This document shows positions 1-7,423 of a stretch of DNA of 44,721 nt, one piece after another; positions within the stretch are counted from its first letter, which is position 1, and each line of letters begins with the position of its first letter. The notes under the pieces are model-generated. The model searched no databases, had not been told where the DNA came from, and saw nothing but the letters and a program-made list of their open reading frames with translations. Origin of the DNA: Oscillospiraceae bacterium (GTDB lineage: Bacteria; Bacillota; Clostridia; Oscillospirales; Ruminococcaceae); contig JAFTQJ010000085.1 of the NCBI GenBank assembly GCA_017462785.1, forward strand, positions 1 to 44,721. The letters are read 5' to 3'. The position numbers were made by a program, and so were the translations under genes.

Positions 1-10
1 AAAGGGGGTA

Positions 11-93
11 TGGGGGAAAAGCCGGCATCTTGCCCGAAGAGAGCGAAGCGAACGGAGAGGCAAGGTGTGCCCATGCCGGCGTTCCCCCATTCA
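11..93 (+). repeat. Palindromic repeat element, copy A of a tandem pair
   Basis: An 83 bp unit repeated at 106-188 with a single difference (T at 66, C at 161); the period is 95 bp. Each unit is an imperfect palindrome: GGGGGAAAAGCCGGCAT at the left pairs with ATGCCGGCGTTCCCCC at the right, an inner CTTGCC pairs with GGCAAG, and a purine-rich core holds GAAGCGAACGGAG. The flank 1-10 continues the element leftward (AAAGGGGGTA). The same 19-nt start and a near-identical core recur inside the transporter gene at 2911-3016 with different but still self-complementary arms. Nothing here resembles a transposase gene; I read it as a small mobile or structured repeat of unknown type. Confidence 0.85.
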
Positions 94-105
94 GAATAGA
101 GGGCT

Positions 106-188
106 TGGGGGAAAAGCCGGCATCTTGCCCGAAGAGAGCGAAGCGAACGGAGAGGCAAGGCGTGCCCATGCCGGCGTTCCCCCATTCA
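106..188 (+). repeat. Palindromic repeat element, copy B of a tandem pair
   Basis: Second unit of the tandem pair, ending 17 bp before the queC start codon, so queC's ribosome-binding site (AAAGGAGA, 194-201) directly abuts it. If transcribed, the unit would fold into a long hairpin in the queC leader. Whether this affects queC expression cannot be told from sequence. It is not a recognisable preQ1 aptamer. Confidence 0.85.
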
Positions 189-205
189 CAATAAAGGAGA
201 AAAAT

Positions 206-895
206 ATGAGTAAAGCATTAGTATTAGCCAGCGGCGGCATTGACAGCACGACCTGTCTTGCATTCGCTGTGAAAGAATATGGCAGGGAAAATGTCGTTGC
301 CCTGTCCATGTACTACGGGCAGAAGCACGACAAGGAACTCAAAGCCGCAAGGGACGTGGCGGCATATTACGGTGTGGCATACAAGGAACTCGATCTTTCA
401 CTGATCTTTGCGGATTCCAAATGCTCGCTCCTCTCCCATTCTGAGGAGGAGATCCCGACCGACAGCTATGCCGAACAGCTTGCACAGACGGACGGCAAAC
501 CTGTTTCGACCTATGTGCCGTTCAGAAATGGCTTGTTCCTTGCTTCGGCGGCAAGCATTGCACTCTCGAATGAGTGCACGGAAATTTACTACGGTGCACA
601 TTCCGATGATGCCGCAGGTTCTGCCTATCCCGATTGCAGCGAAGTATTCAACATGGCAATGTCAGCGGCGATTTTTGAGGGAAGCGGTCAGGCACTGCGT
701 GTGCATGCACCGTTTGTGAGCATGACAAAGGCGGAGGTCGTTAAAACCGGACTGGAGCTGAATGCCCCCTATCATCTGACATGGAGCTGCTACGAGGGCA
801 AGGAAACGCCCTGCGGAAAATGCGGCACCTGCATCGACCGTGCAAAGGCGTTTGCGGAAAATGGGGTCGAGGATCCCGCACTGAAAGGAGAATAA
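206..895 (+). CDS. queC: 7-cyano-7-deazaguanine (preQ0) synthase QueC
   Basis: QueC converts 7-carboxy-7-deazaguanine to preQ0 using ATP and ammonia, in the queuosine tRNA-modification pathway. The 229-residue protein has the PP-loop SGGIDS at residues 9-14 and the zinc-binding set C195, C203, C206, C209 ([15 protein letters not shown]). The open frame continues upstream to 65, but that part is translation through the repeat; ATG 206 has AAAGGAGA just upstream and starts with the family's usual MxKALVLxSGG. It is followed one base later by queF. The pathway's other genes (queD, queE) are not seen and may lie left of the window. Cytoplasmic. Confidence 0.96.
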   Translation: MSKALVLASGGIDSTTCLAFAVKEYGRENVVALSMYYGQKHDKELKAARDVAAYYGVAYKELDLSLIFADSKCSLLSHSEEEIPTDSYAEQLAQTDGKPVSTYVPFRNGLFLASAASIALSNECTEIYYGAHSDDAAGSAYPDCSEVFNMAMSAAIFEGSGQALRVHAPFVSMTKAEVVKTGLELNAPYHLTWSCYEGKETPCGKCGTCIDRAKAFAENGVEDPALKGE

Positions 896-896
896 C

Positions 897-1391
897 ATGA
901 GCCGAAACAAAGAAGAAATGCAGGACATCACCCTGCTGGGCAACCAGAATGTAAAATACGCACAGGACTATGCACCGGAGGTGCTGGAAACCTTTGATAA
1001 CAAGCACCCCGACCGTGACTATTTTGTCAAGTTCAACTGCCCCGAATTTACAAGCCTCTGCCCCATCACCGGACAGCCGGATTTTGCAACAATTTATATT
1101 TCCTATGTGCCGGATGTGAAGATGGTCGAGAGCAAATCCCTCAAGCTCTATCTGTTCAGCTTCCGCAATCACGGCGATTTCCACGAGGACTGCGTGAACA
1201 TCATCATGAATGACCTGATCAGACTGATGCATCCGAAATATATCGAGGTATGGGGAAAATTCCTGCCCCGTGGCGGCATTTCCATTGACCCGTACTGCAA
1301 TTACGGCAGACCCGGAACTGTCTGGAAACAGGTGGCATTTGACAGACTCTCCAAGCATGATATGTATCCGGAGATGGTCGATAACAGGTAG
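897..1391 (+). CDS. queF: NADPH-dependent preQ0 reductase QueF (type I, short form)
   Basis: QueF reduces the nitrile of preQ0 to preQ1, the base inserted in tRNA by Tgt. The 164-residue length fits the unimodular (YkvM-like) class. C55 in [13 protein letters not shown] is the thioimide-forming cysteine and D62 the proton donor, the same numbers as in the Bacillus enzyme; the NADPH motif ESKSLKLY is at 78-85, followed by FRNHGDFHE. The start codon lies 1 bp after the queC stop, so the two are translationally coupled and act in consecutive steps. Confidence 0.97.
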   Translation: MSRNKEEMQDITLLGNQNVKYAQDYAPEVLETFDNKHPDRDYFVKFNCPEFTSLCPITGQPDFATIYISYVPDVKMVESKSLKLYLFSFRNHGDFHEDCVNIIMNDLIRLMHPKYIEVWGKFLPRGGISIDPYCNYGRPGTVWKQVAFDRLSKHDMYPEMVDNR

Positions 1392-1400
1392 GAGATTACA

Positions 1401-1751
1401 ATGGACAAACAGAAATTGACAGAAGAAATGAACAGCTACAATATTCCAGAGTTAGAAGCCATCTGCGAAACACAGGGCGAATGCTATTCGGATGAAGAAA
1501 TGCGGATGATTGTGCACATTCTCGAACAGAAACGTCAGGAACGAAAAAACGGTGTGTGGAAGTTCAATATCCGAGAAACTGTCTGCTGTATCATTGGTTT
1601 GCTTTTTATCACTGCTGGACTTGCAATCGGCATTTACATGATCCTTTCCACCAAGCCGGACAAAAGGAAAACGGGAAAACGTACATTGCTTGCTGTCTTT
1701 ATTTCCCTGATGATACGACTTTTTATGAGTATTGGGGGATTCTCGATTTAG
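1401..1751 (+). CDS. Small two-helix membrane protein, unknown function
   Basis: A 116-residue protein I do not recognise. ATG 1401 is 9 bp after queF and has AGGAGATT upstream, so it is probably the last gene of the que operon. Residues 1-50 are charged and predicted soluble; two hydrophobic segments follow (about 59-82, CCIIGLLFITAGLAIGIYMI, and about 96-114), separated by a basic stretch (KPDKRKTGKR). There is no signal peptide and no catalytic motif. A terminator follows within 20 bp. A role in queuosine metabolism is not indicated by its sequence. Confidence 0.75.
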   Translation: MDKQKLTEEMNSYNIPELEAICETQGECYSDEEMRMIVHILEQKRQERKNGVWKFNIRETVCCIIGLLFITAGLAIGIYMILSTKPDKRKTGKRTLLAVFISLMIRLFMSIGGFSI

Positions 1752-1760
1752 CATGAATGA

Positions 1761-1797
1761 AAAACCGGAAAGCTCCACGCTCTCCGGTTTTTGTTTT
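1761..1797. terminator. Bidirectional terminator between convergent genes
   Basis: Stem AAAACCGGAAAGC / GCTCTCCGGTTTT with loop TCCAC, followed by TTGTTTT on the plus strand and preceded by an A-rich tract that serves as the U-run for the minus-strand gene ending at 1796. Confidence 0.85.
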
Positions 1798-2218
1798 ATC
1801 TTGTCATAATATCCACCATAAATACAATCGAACACCCTGCAAACAAAATGAAAAAGAATGAGCACAGAAATACAACCGCAATTCGTCCATACAGATCATC
1901 CGGTATGATGTAATGCTTCGGGTTTTCCGCTTCGTAGAACAGCGGTATTTTTGCCCCCTCATGGTATTTGGAGGAGCGTGCGGATGCTCCGAATTCGTTT
2001 GTGACCACAACCGCCTTGCCGTCCGCCGTAGTAAATTCCAGCATGGGATACAGGAAGCTTTGTCCTTTATAGGATCGGATATCCGCCGCAATTACGGTAG
2101 CTTCACAGGAAATACCGTGCTTTTTCAAATGAAAATAATCTACAAGCTTTCGGATACAGAACACATCCAGCACCAGAAAAGCAAGTCCGATCACGCCCAG
2201 CCAGAATACGCCCTCCAT
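1796..2218 (-). CDS. DUF3592-like membrane protein
   Basis: A 140-residue protein with a hydrophobic segment at each end (about 5-24 and 111-135) around a soluble beta-rich middle. The middle has the DUF3592 pattern: ATVIAAD, YPMLEFTTADGK, then YHEGAKIPLFYEAENPKHY. DUF3592 proteins have no established function. The start ATG shares one base with the stop of the upstream transporter (TAATG), and GAGGTG lies 8 bp before it, so the two genes are co-translated. Family call is by motif pattern only. Confidence 0.75.
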   Translation of the reverse strand: MEGVFWLGVIGLAFLVLDVFCIRKLVDYFHLKKHGISCEATVIAADIRSYKGQSFLYPMLEFTTADGKAVVVTNEFGASARSSKYHEGAKIPLFYEAENPKHYIIPDDLYGRIAVVFLCSFFFILFAGCSIVFMVDIMTR

Positions 2219-3219
2219 TATGATTTCACCTCTTTTTGGGGCAGATAGAAATTATTATACCAGAACACACCCACCGCCGCCGCAATGATGATGGCGTAGC
2301 CGACAAAACTCCATCCGTCCGGAATCTCCGAGAAAAACAGAAATCCCAGTGCTGTCGAGAAGATGATCTGCGAATAGTCATACACCGAAATTTCCTTTGC
2401 CGGTGCGTAGCAGTACGCCGCCGTGATGGTGAATTGTCCGCCAGCTGCCGCCGCACCCGCACCGAGCAGGAAGAGGAGCTGTGTCCATGTCATCGGGTGG
2501 AAATCGAACAGCAGAAACGGCAGTGTCACCACGCAGGAAAAACCGGAGAAAAACGCCACGATGAACGTTTTCGACATGCCCTTTTGCCCGAGGATGCGTA
2601 CCATGCAGTAAGCAAAGCCTGCACAGATGCCCCCGAACAGCCCAGCCGCCGAGCCAATGAAATCGGAGAAATCGAGGGTCGGCTTGATGATGAGCAGACT
2701 CCCTAAAAATGCCGTAAGTACGGCGAATCCCTGAAAGGGCTTGAGCTTTTCTTTCAGGAAGATCCACGAAAACAGGATCGTGAAAAAGGGGGACATTTTA
2801 TTCAGCATGGACGCATCCGAGAGCACCAGCTGGTCGATGGCGTAGAAATTGCAGAGGATGCCGATCGTCCCAAAGATCGACCGCAGAAGCAGATAGCCAA
2901 ACCCCTCTATCTGAAATGGGTGACGCAGCACGAAGCAGCTTTGGCGATACGCTCCCTCCGTCAACTCCGGTCGCTTCACGCCAAAAGTGCTGCTTTCCCC
3001 CATACCCCCTTTCTGAAAATGAAAATTTTTCCGGTCTTTCACAAGCAGTACAAATGCGATCAGGAACGCTACAAAATTGCGGAAGAAGCTCTTCTGGATC
3101 GACGGCAGATCGCCGGAAAGCTTCACAAATGCATTCATGAACGCAAAACAGAATGCGGATAGGATAATCAATAAAATGGCTTTGTATTTAGATTTCATAG
3201 AACCTCCTTTTTTGTCCAT
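2218..3219 (-). CDS. EamA/DMT-superfamily transporter with a 35-residue repeat-derived insertion
   Basis: A 333-residue inner-membrane protein with the ten-helix, two-EamA-domain layout of drug/metabolite transporters; recognisable parts are FCFAFMNAFVKL (helix 1), LLLRSIFGTIGILCNFYAI (helix 3), NKMSPFFTILFSWIFLKEKL (end of domain 1) and the second domain from about 180. Substrate unknown. Residues about 69-103, in the loop between helices 2 and 3, are encoded by the palindromic repeat at 2911-3016; without them the loop would read KNFHF-IEGFGY, a normal length. Two starts are possible: ATG 3219 (GGAGG 6 bp upstream) and ATG 3198 (GGAGG 4 bp upstream). It overlaps the next gene by one base. 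Confidence 0.9.
   Translation of the reverse strand: MDKKGGSMKSKYKAILLIILSAFCFAFMNAFVKLSGDLPSIQKSFFRNFVAFLIAFVLLVKDRKNFHFQKGGMGESSTFGVKRPELTEGAYRQSCFVLRHPFQIEGFGYLLLRSIFGTIGILCNFYAIDQLVLSDASMLNKMSPFFTILFSWIFLKEKLKPFQGFAVLTAFLGSLLIIKPTLDFSDFIGSAAGLFGGICAGFAYCMVRILGQKGMSKTFIVAFFSGFSCVVTLPFLLFDFHPMTWTQLLFLLGAGAAAAGGQFTITAAYCYAPAKEISVYDYSQIIFSTALGFLFFSEIPDGWSFVGYAIIIAAAVGVFWYNNFYLPQKEVKS
2911..3016 (-). repeat. Palindromic repeat element inserted in frame in the transporter gene
   Basis: Read on the minus strand, this segment begins TCAG then AAAGGGGGTATGGGGGAAA, identical over 19 nt to window positions 1-19. It contains the core GAAGCGACCGGAG (GAAGCGAACGGAG in the tandem copies) and ends CACCCATTTCAG (CCCCCATTCAG there). 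The arms between differ from the tandem copies yet remain complementary (GCAGCAC with GTGCTGC, TTTGGCG with CGCCAAA). TTTTCAG at one edge and ATTTCAG at the other may be a target duplication. No stop codon is introduced, so the host protein gains about 35 residues. Confidence 0.8.
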
Positions 3220-3253
3220 CGTGTGCCTCCTTTGTCATCATGCCGGAAACGCC

Positions 3254-3282
3254 TTGACATTCTGACGCAAAAATGCTACAAT
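3254..3282 (+). promoter_or_regulatory. Sigma-A promoter for the 3323 gene
   Basis: TTGACA (3254-3259), 17 bp spacer, TACAAT (3277-3282). It lies about 40 bp upstream of the ATG at 3323. Confidence 0.8.
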
Positions 3283-3322
3283 ATACATATAGAAACGCCA
3301 TGCAGAGAAAGGGGAACCGCCA

Positions 3323-3862
3323 ATGAAAAATATCAGCTACCGTGTCGCACTCGGCGGCATTGTATCCTCCTTCTGCCTGATGGCAATGTTCCTGACGGGC
3401 GTATTTCCCGTGCTCTATCTCGTGCTCCCCATGATCGCAGGCATCCTCATGCTGATCGTTGTGACCGAAGTCAGCATCCCATGGGCACTGTTGACCTACC
3501 TTGCGGTCGGGCTTCTATCGCTGTTTGTGACCTATGATAAGGAGGCGGCACTTGTTTTTATCCTGTTTTTCGGGCATTATCCGATCTCCTATCAATATCT
3601 GAACAGGATCCCCGTCAAGGCTCTGCGGCTGATCGCAAAGCTGCTGGTGTTCAACGGCTGCATGGTGCTGTATTTCTACATGAATGTCTATTTGTTCGGT
3701 CTGAAAGACCTGCTCGAAGCCTTTGAGGACTTCGGAAAATACGGCGGTATCATCCTGCTTGTCCTCATGAATCCATTCTTCCTGATGTATGACTATTCAT
3801 TGGACGGAATGTGTGAGATCTACCGCCGGAGCCTGAAACCGAGAATTTTGGGAAAACGCTGA
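3323..3862 (+). CDS. Uncharacterised polytopic membrane protein (179 aa)
   Basis: A conserved-looking Firmicutes membrane protein of unknown function. Five hydrophobic stretches are visible: about 8-30, 32-50, 54-82, 92-118 and 135-155, ending in a short basic tail (RRSLKPRILGKR). The opening SYRVALGGIVSSFCL resembles the start of ECF-type substrate-binding subunits, but no ligand-specific motif is recognisable, so I do not assign a substrate. AAAGGGG precedes ATG 3323 by about 8 bp. It has its own promoter and its own terminator and is convergent with luxS. Confidence 0.75.
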   Translation: MKNISYRVALGGIVSSFCLMAMFLTGVFPVLYLVLPMIAGILMLIVVTEVSIPWALLTYLAVGLLSLFVTYDKEAALVFILFFGHYPISYQYLNRIPVKALRLIAKLLVFNGCMVLYFYMNVYLFGLKDLLEAFEDFGKYGGIILLVLMNPFFLMYDYSLDGMCEIYRRSLKPRILGKR

Positions 3863-3896
3863 AATCACCGAAGCGGATGCTTCGGTGATTTTGTTT
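3862..3896. terminator. Bidirectional terminator between the 3323 gene and luxS
   Basis: Stem AATCACCGAAGC / GCTTCGGTGATT with loop GGAT, followed by TTGTTTT on the plus strand. The minus-strand T-run lies in the A-rich bases before 3862. It overlaps both stop codons. Confidence 0.85.
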
Positions 3897-4366
3897 TATG
3901 CCTCCGGATAAGTGAGCTTCTCAGGTGTCCAGCCCTCCAGAGCCTTGCACATATCTCTTGCAATTGCCTTTGCACCTGCAAGATCATGCATCAGATAATT
4001 GCCGCATTCGATCTTCTGGCTGCCGGGGATCTCGCCCTCGAATTCTGCAATGAAAGCAAAGCATTCCTGCACCAGACGGATGGCGGTTTCCTGCGTCATC
4101 GTGTCACGCACGAGGAAATAAAAACCCGTCAGACAGCCCATCGGTCCCACATAAACAATCTCCGGACTGTGTTCCGTATTGCGGACATAGGTGGCAAACA
4201 GATGCTCAAAGGTATGAGCCGCCGGCGGTGTGAGGTAGTCATTTTCTGCGTTGTTCGGGAGCTTCATGCGGATGTCATAGGTCACAACATCACCGTCAAT
4301 ACGGGAGGTGTACATGCCCTTGCCGAGCACGTCATGGTTGATGGTAAAGCTTGCAATTTTTTTCAT
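3896..4366 (-). CDS. luxS: S-ribosylhomocysteine lyase LuxS
   Basis: LuxS splits S-ribosylhomocysteine into homocysteine and DPD, the precursor of autoinducer-2, in the activated methyl cycle. The 156-residue protein has the metal site H51-x-x-E54-H55 (HTFEH) with C121 (CGNYLMHDL), and the catalytic C78 in GPMGCLTGFY. The opening MKKIASFTINHD is typical. GAAAGGA lies 9 bp upstream of the start. The partner gene pfs/mtnN is not in the window; luxS stands alone between a terminator and a divergent region. Cytoplasmic homodimer in the family. Confidence 0.97.
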   Translation of the reverse strand: MKKIASFTINHDVLGKGMYTSRIDGDVVTYDIRMKLPNNAENDYLTPPAAHTFEHLFATYVRNTEHSPEIVYVGPMGCLTGFYFLVRDTMTQETAIRLVQECFAFIAEFEGEIPGSQKIECGNYLMHDLAGAKAIARDMCKALEGWTPEKLTYPEA

Positions 4367-4481
4367 AAGATCGAGTCCTTTCAGGTAATGGTGTTTACAG
4401 TTCTATTTTACAACAGAACAGGCAGATTGTCAAGAGCCTGACACAGCAGAAAATGATATATAAATCTGCGGAAAACAGTAA

Positions 4482-4510
4482 TTGACAACTGATTCCCGAT
4501 ATGCTATAAT
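4482..4510 (+). promoter_or_regulatory. Sigma-A promoter for the GH3 gene or its leader
   Basis: Consensus TTGACA (4482-4487), 17 bp spacer, TATAAT (4505-4510). The expected transcript start is near 4517, only about 16 nt before the leader hairpin. Confidence 0.9.
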
Positions 4511-4532
4511 GAAAATACAAAATTTGAAGTAA

Positions 4533-4581
4533 AGCCACGCAAAAGGGGCGGGAATACCCCTGTTTTGCGTGGCTGATTTTT
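4533..4581 (+). terminator. Terminator-like hairpin in the GH3 leader (candidate attenuator or short RNA end)
   Basis: AGCCACGCAAAA (4533-4544) pairs perfectly with TTTTGCGTGGCT (4563-4574), enclosing GGGG...CCCC, and is followed by GATTTTTTAAA. It lies between a consensus promoter and the GH3 start, so most transcripts should stop here unless an antiterminator acts. No BglG/LicT RAT sequence or alternative pairing is obvious. It could equally end a separate small RNA of about 65 nt. Confidence 0.75.
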
Positions 4582-4598
4582 TAAAATGAGGTGTTATT

Positions 4599-7379
4599 AT
4601 GTATCCCTTTCAGAATCAGGAATTGAATGCGGAGGAGCGTGTCCGTGATCTGCTGGCACGTCTGACGCTGGAGGAAAAGATCGGTCTGCTGTCCACCCAC
4701 CAGTCGCCCGTGGAGCGTCTTGGCATCGGCGAATGGTATGTCGGTCATGAGATCGCAAGAGGACTTGTGAACCGTGAGCAGGAGGATCCCTCCACGGTAT
4801 TCCCCCAGCCCATCGGCATGGCGGCAAGCTTTGACCCCGATATGATGTATGAGATCGGAAAGACCGCCGGCAGGGAGGCGAGAGCCTACTATAATGAAAA
4901 GAAAAAGGGCGGTCTGATGGTATGGGGCCCGACCGTTGACCTTTCCCGTGACCCGAGATGGGGCAGAAACGAGGAGTGCTATGGTGAGGATCCCTACCTG
5001 ACCGGAGAAATGACCATTTCCTATACCAAGGGGCTTCGTGGTGATGGAAAAGTTTATGCGACCATCCCCACGCTCAAGCATTTCAGTGCCAATAACCACG
5101 AAGAGGGGAGGGGAAGCGATAGTGCAAACCTCAACCCCCGTCTGAAGCATGAGCACTATTATGCGGCATTCCGTGCTCCCATCATGCGTGGCGGTGCGGA
5201 GAGTATCATGACCGCCTACAATGACATCTGCCATGCACCGGCGGTCATGAATCACGACCTGAAAAACGTCCTCAAAAAGGAATGGGGGCTTGGCTTCATC
5301 GTCACGGACGGCGGCGATTTTTCCCAGAATGTCACCGCACACAAGCATTTTACCTCCCACGCAAAAGCTTTGCAGGCATGCCTGTATGCCGGCACGGACT
5401 GTATGACGGATGTGGAGGAAAATGTCCATGCCGCAGCAAGAAAGGCTCTCGCAGAGGGGCTGATCTCCGAAACGGATATTGACTGTGCCATTGGCAATAT
5501 CCTCCGTGCAAGGGTGCAGCTCGGACATTTTGATGAGTCCACGCCCTTCGATCATCTGACCCGTGCGGATGTGAACACCGAGGCTGACCGTGCACTCAAT
5601 CTCCGTGCCGCCAAGGAGGGGATGGTACTGCTGGAAAACAACGGCATTCTCCCTCTTGACAGAACCAAAGCTGGTATGATCGCACTGCTCGGAGCCTATG
5701 CCGACTGCGATCTGCCGGACTGGTACACAGGCACTTCCAGCTACCACATTACCATCAAAAAAGGTCTGGAAGAGGCAGGCTTCGAGGTCGTGACCGATGA
5801 GGGCTGGGATATTGTCAAACTCGAAGCCCCGAACGGCAAATTCCTCCGTCTGGGAGAGGATAACCATTTCTATGCGGATGCCGATGAGGAACATGCGGAG
5901 GAATTTTACTACTGCCTGCATGATGACAAACACAGATGGGTGAATCTCAAAAGCGTGAAGACCGGACGGTTCCTGCGGGTTCCTGACGGTGACGTACCGG
6001 AATACGGCGGCACGCTGGTCTATGCATGGTTCACACCGGAAACCCTCCATGTGGATCATCACAGCGGTACGGGAAAATATGTCATTTCCCACTATCTCCA
6101 CGGCAGACAGTTCACGCTGGATGAAAATGACCGCCTTGTCGTGCGGAAAAAGGCACGTCCGGATGATGCTGTGATGTTCTCGCTCCATACACAGAGTGAC
6201 GGCAGAAAGCGGCTTCTTGCACTTGCAGAGCAGGCGGATACCGTGATCTACTGTGCCGGCAACGACCCCGAACAGGTGGCAAGAGAATGTTATGACAGAA
6301 AGACCATCCGCCTGCCGATGGTGCAGCAGGAAGCAGTGGAGCAGCTCACACAGCATTGCCCCAATACGATCCTGCTCATGACTTCAAGCTACCCGTTTGC
6401 ACTGGAATTCAGCAATGCCCCTGCGGCGATCCTCTGGAGCTCCCACGCAGGTCCTGAGCTGGGTCATGCAGCAGCTGCAACCTTATTCGGTGAAAATAAC
6501 CCTGCCGGACGGCTGCCGCAGACGTGGTATGCCTGTGACGAGGATCTGCCGGACATCAGGGATTATGACATCATGAAAAACAAAATGACCTACCGCTGGT
6601 TTGACGGAAAGCCCCTGTATCCGTTCGGCTATGGTCTAAGCTACAGCAAATTCGACTACAGTCGTTTAAGCTGTGAAATCGGAGAATCGGAAATTCTGGT
6701 CTGCATTGATGTGACAAATACTTCCGATGTGGACGGCGATGAGGTCGTGCAGGTCTATGCACATGCCCATTCCGCACGCATCCGGAGAGCACTGCGTCAG
6801 CTCTGCGGTTTCAAGAGGGTACATGTCAGAGCTGGCGAAACTGTCCGCTGTGAGATCGCCGTGCCCCTTCGTGAACTCGAAATCTACGACGTATCCAGAG
6901 AAAGATTCTGCCTGGAAAGCGGCGAATATACGCTGATGATCGGTGCATCGAGTGAGGACATCCGTCTGTCGGAAACGCTCACCATCGAGGGTGAAATCAT
7001 TCCGCCCCGTGACCTTACCAAGGAAACCGCCGCACAGCTCTATGATGCGGAGGAGGGGACGGAGATCTTCACAGACTGTCTTTCCGGCGTGACCCATGTC
7101 CGCAGTATGGCGTGGTCGAGCATGCTCGTTTTCCAGAATGCCGACCTGTCCGGTGCAAAGAGTCTGACCGTCCGGGCATCCGTGCCCTGTGAAAATGCGG
7201 TCGTCCGTGTGTACCTCGATCAGGAGGATACGCCGGCTGCTGAGTTTACCGCCCTTGCATCCGATGGCTATGCGGATTTCCACGCATATACGGTTCCTCT
7301 CCATGCGGATGGCTGCCACGATTTGAGATTGGCATTCGGCAATAACTGCTGCATCCGTTCACTGCAAATCACCAAATAA
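4599..7379 (+). CDS. Glycoside hydrolase family 3 with an inserted beta-trefoil-like domain and a C-terminal CBM6-like domain
   Basis: A 926-residue protein with no signal peptide, so probably an intracellular beta-glycosidase acting on imported oligosaccharides. Residues 1-330 form the GH3 TIM barrel: WGPTVDLSRDPRWGRNEECY (109-128), TLKHFSANNHEEG (158-170) and the nucleophile D237 in FIVTDGGD. The alpha/beta domain starts near 335 and is split by an insertion at about 405-530 (PNGKFLRLGEDNHFY, TGRFLRVPDGD) that resembles fascin/beta-trefoil repeats. It resumes with AILWSSHAGPELGHA; a fibronectin-III-like domain follows (about 685-805), and the last 100 residues (GCHDLRLAFGN) resemble CBM6. 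Substrate (glucoside, xyloside or other) is not fixed by the sequence. Its leader carries a terminator-like hairpin. Confidence 0.93.
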   Translation: MYPFQNQELNAEERVRDLLARLTLEEKIGLLSTHQSPVERLGIGEWYVGHEIARGLVNREQEDPSTVFPQPIGMAASFDPDMMYEIGKTAGREARAYYNEKKKGGLMVWGPTVDLSRDPRWGRNEECYGEDPYLTGEMTISYTKGLRGDGKVYATIPTLKHFSANNHEEGRGSDSANLNPRLKHEHYYAAFRAPIMRGGAESIMTAYNDICHAPAVMNHDLKNVLKKEWGLGFIVTDGGDFSQNVTAHKHFTSHAKALQACLYAGTDCMTDVEENVHAAARKALAEGLISETDIDCAIGNILRARVQLGHFDESTPFDHLTRADVNTEADRALNLRAAKEGMVLLENNGILPLDRTKAGMIALLGAYADCDLPDWYTGTSSYHITIKKGLEEAGFEVVTDEGWDIVKLEAPNGKFLRLGEDNHFYADADEEHAEEFYYCLHDDKHRWVNLKSVKTGRFLRVPDGDVPEYGGTLVYAWFTPETLHVDHHSGTGKYVISHYLHGRQFTLDENDRLVVRKKARPDDAVMFSLHTQSDGRKRLLALAEQADTVIYCAGNDPEQVARECYDRKTIRLPMVQQEAVEQLTQHCPNTILLMTSSYPFALEFSNAPAAILWSSHAGPELGHAAAATLFGENNPAGRLPQTWYACDEDLPDIRDYDIMKNKMTYRWFDGKPLYPFGYGLSYSKFDYSRLSCEIGESEILVCIDVTNTSDVDGDEVVQVYAHAHSARIRRALRQLCGFKRVHVRAGETVRCEIAVPLRELEIYDVSRERFCLESGEYTLMIGASSEDIRLSETLTIEGEIIPPRDLTKETAAQLYDAEEGTEIFTDCLSGVTHVRSMAWSSMLVFQNADLSGAKSLTVRASVPCENAVVRVYLDQEDTPAAEFTALASDGYADFHAYTVPLHADGCHDLRLAFGNNCCIRSLQITK

Positions 7380-7381
7380 GC

Positions 7382-7423
7382 AAATGGCATCACCCTTGTT
7401 TTGGGGTGATGCCATTTGTTTTA
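7382..7423. terminator. Bidirectional terminator after the GH3 gene
   Basis: Perfect 14-bp stem AAATGGCATCACCC / GGGTGATGCCATTT, followed by GTTTTAAT. It serves the GH3 gene and the convergent sdpI-like gene. Confidence 0.9.

Noticed and set aside
1-188. CRISPR array
   Set aside because: Only two units of 83 bp with a 12-bp gap; no spacers, and no cas genes in the window.
1-205. PreQ1 riboswitch upstream of queC
   Set aside because: The leader is made of tandem palindromic repeats; none of the preQ1-I or preQ1-II conserved bases or the short H-type pseudoknot layout is seen.
4511-4532. BglG/LicT RAT antiterminator site before the GH3 leader hairpin
   Set aside because: The short A-rich stretch between promoter and hairpin has no RAT-like stem that could overlap the terminator.
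4581-6356. Long antisense open frame opposite the GH3 gene (591 codons)
   Set aside because: It is a shadow of the GH3 coding frame caused by codon composition. It has no recognisable domain or ribosome-binding site, and the opposite strand encodes clear GH3 motifs.
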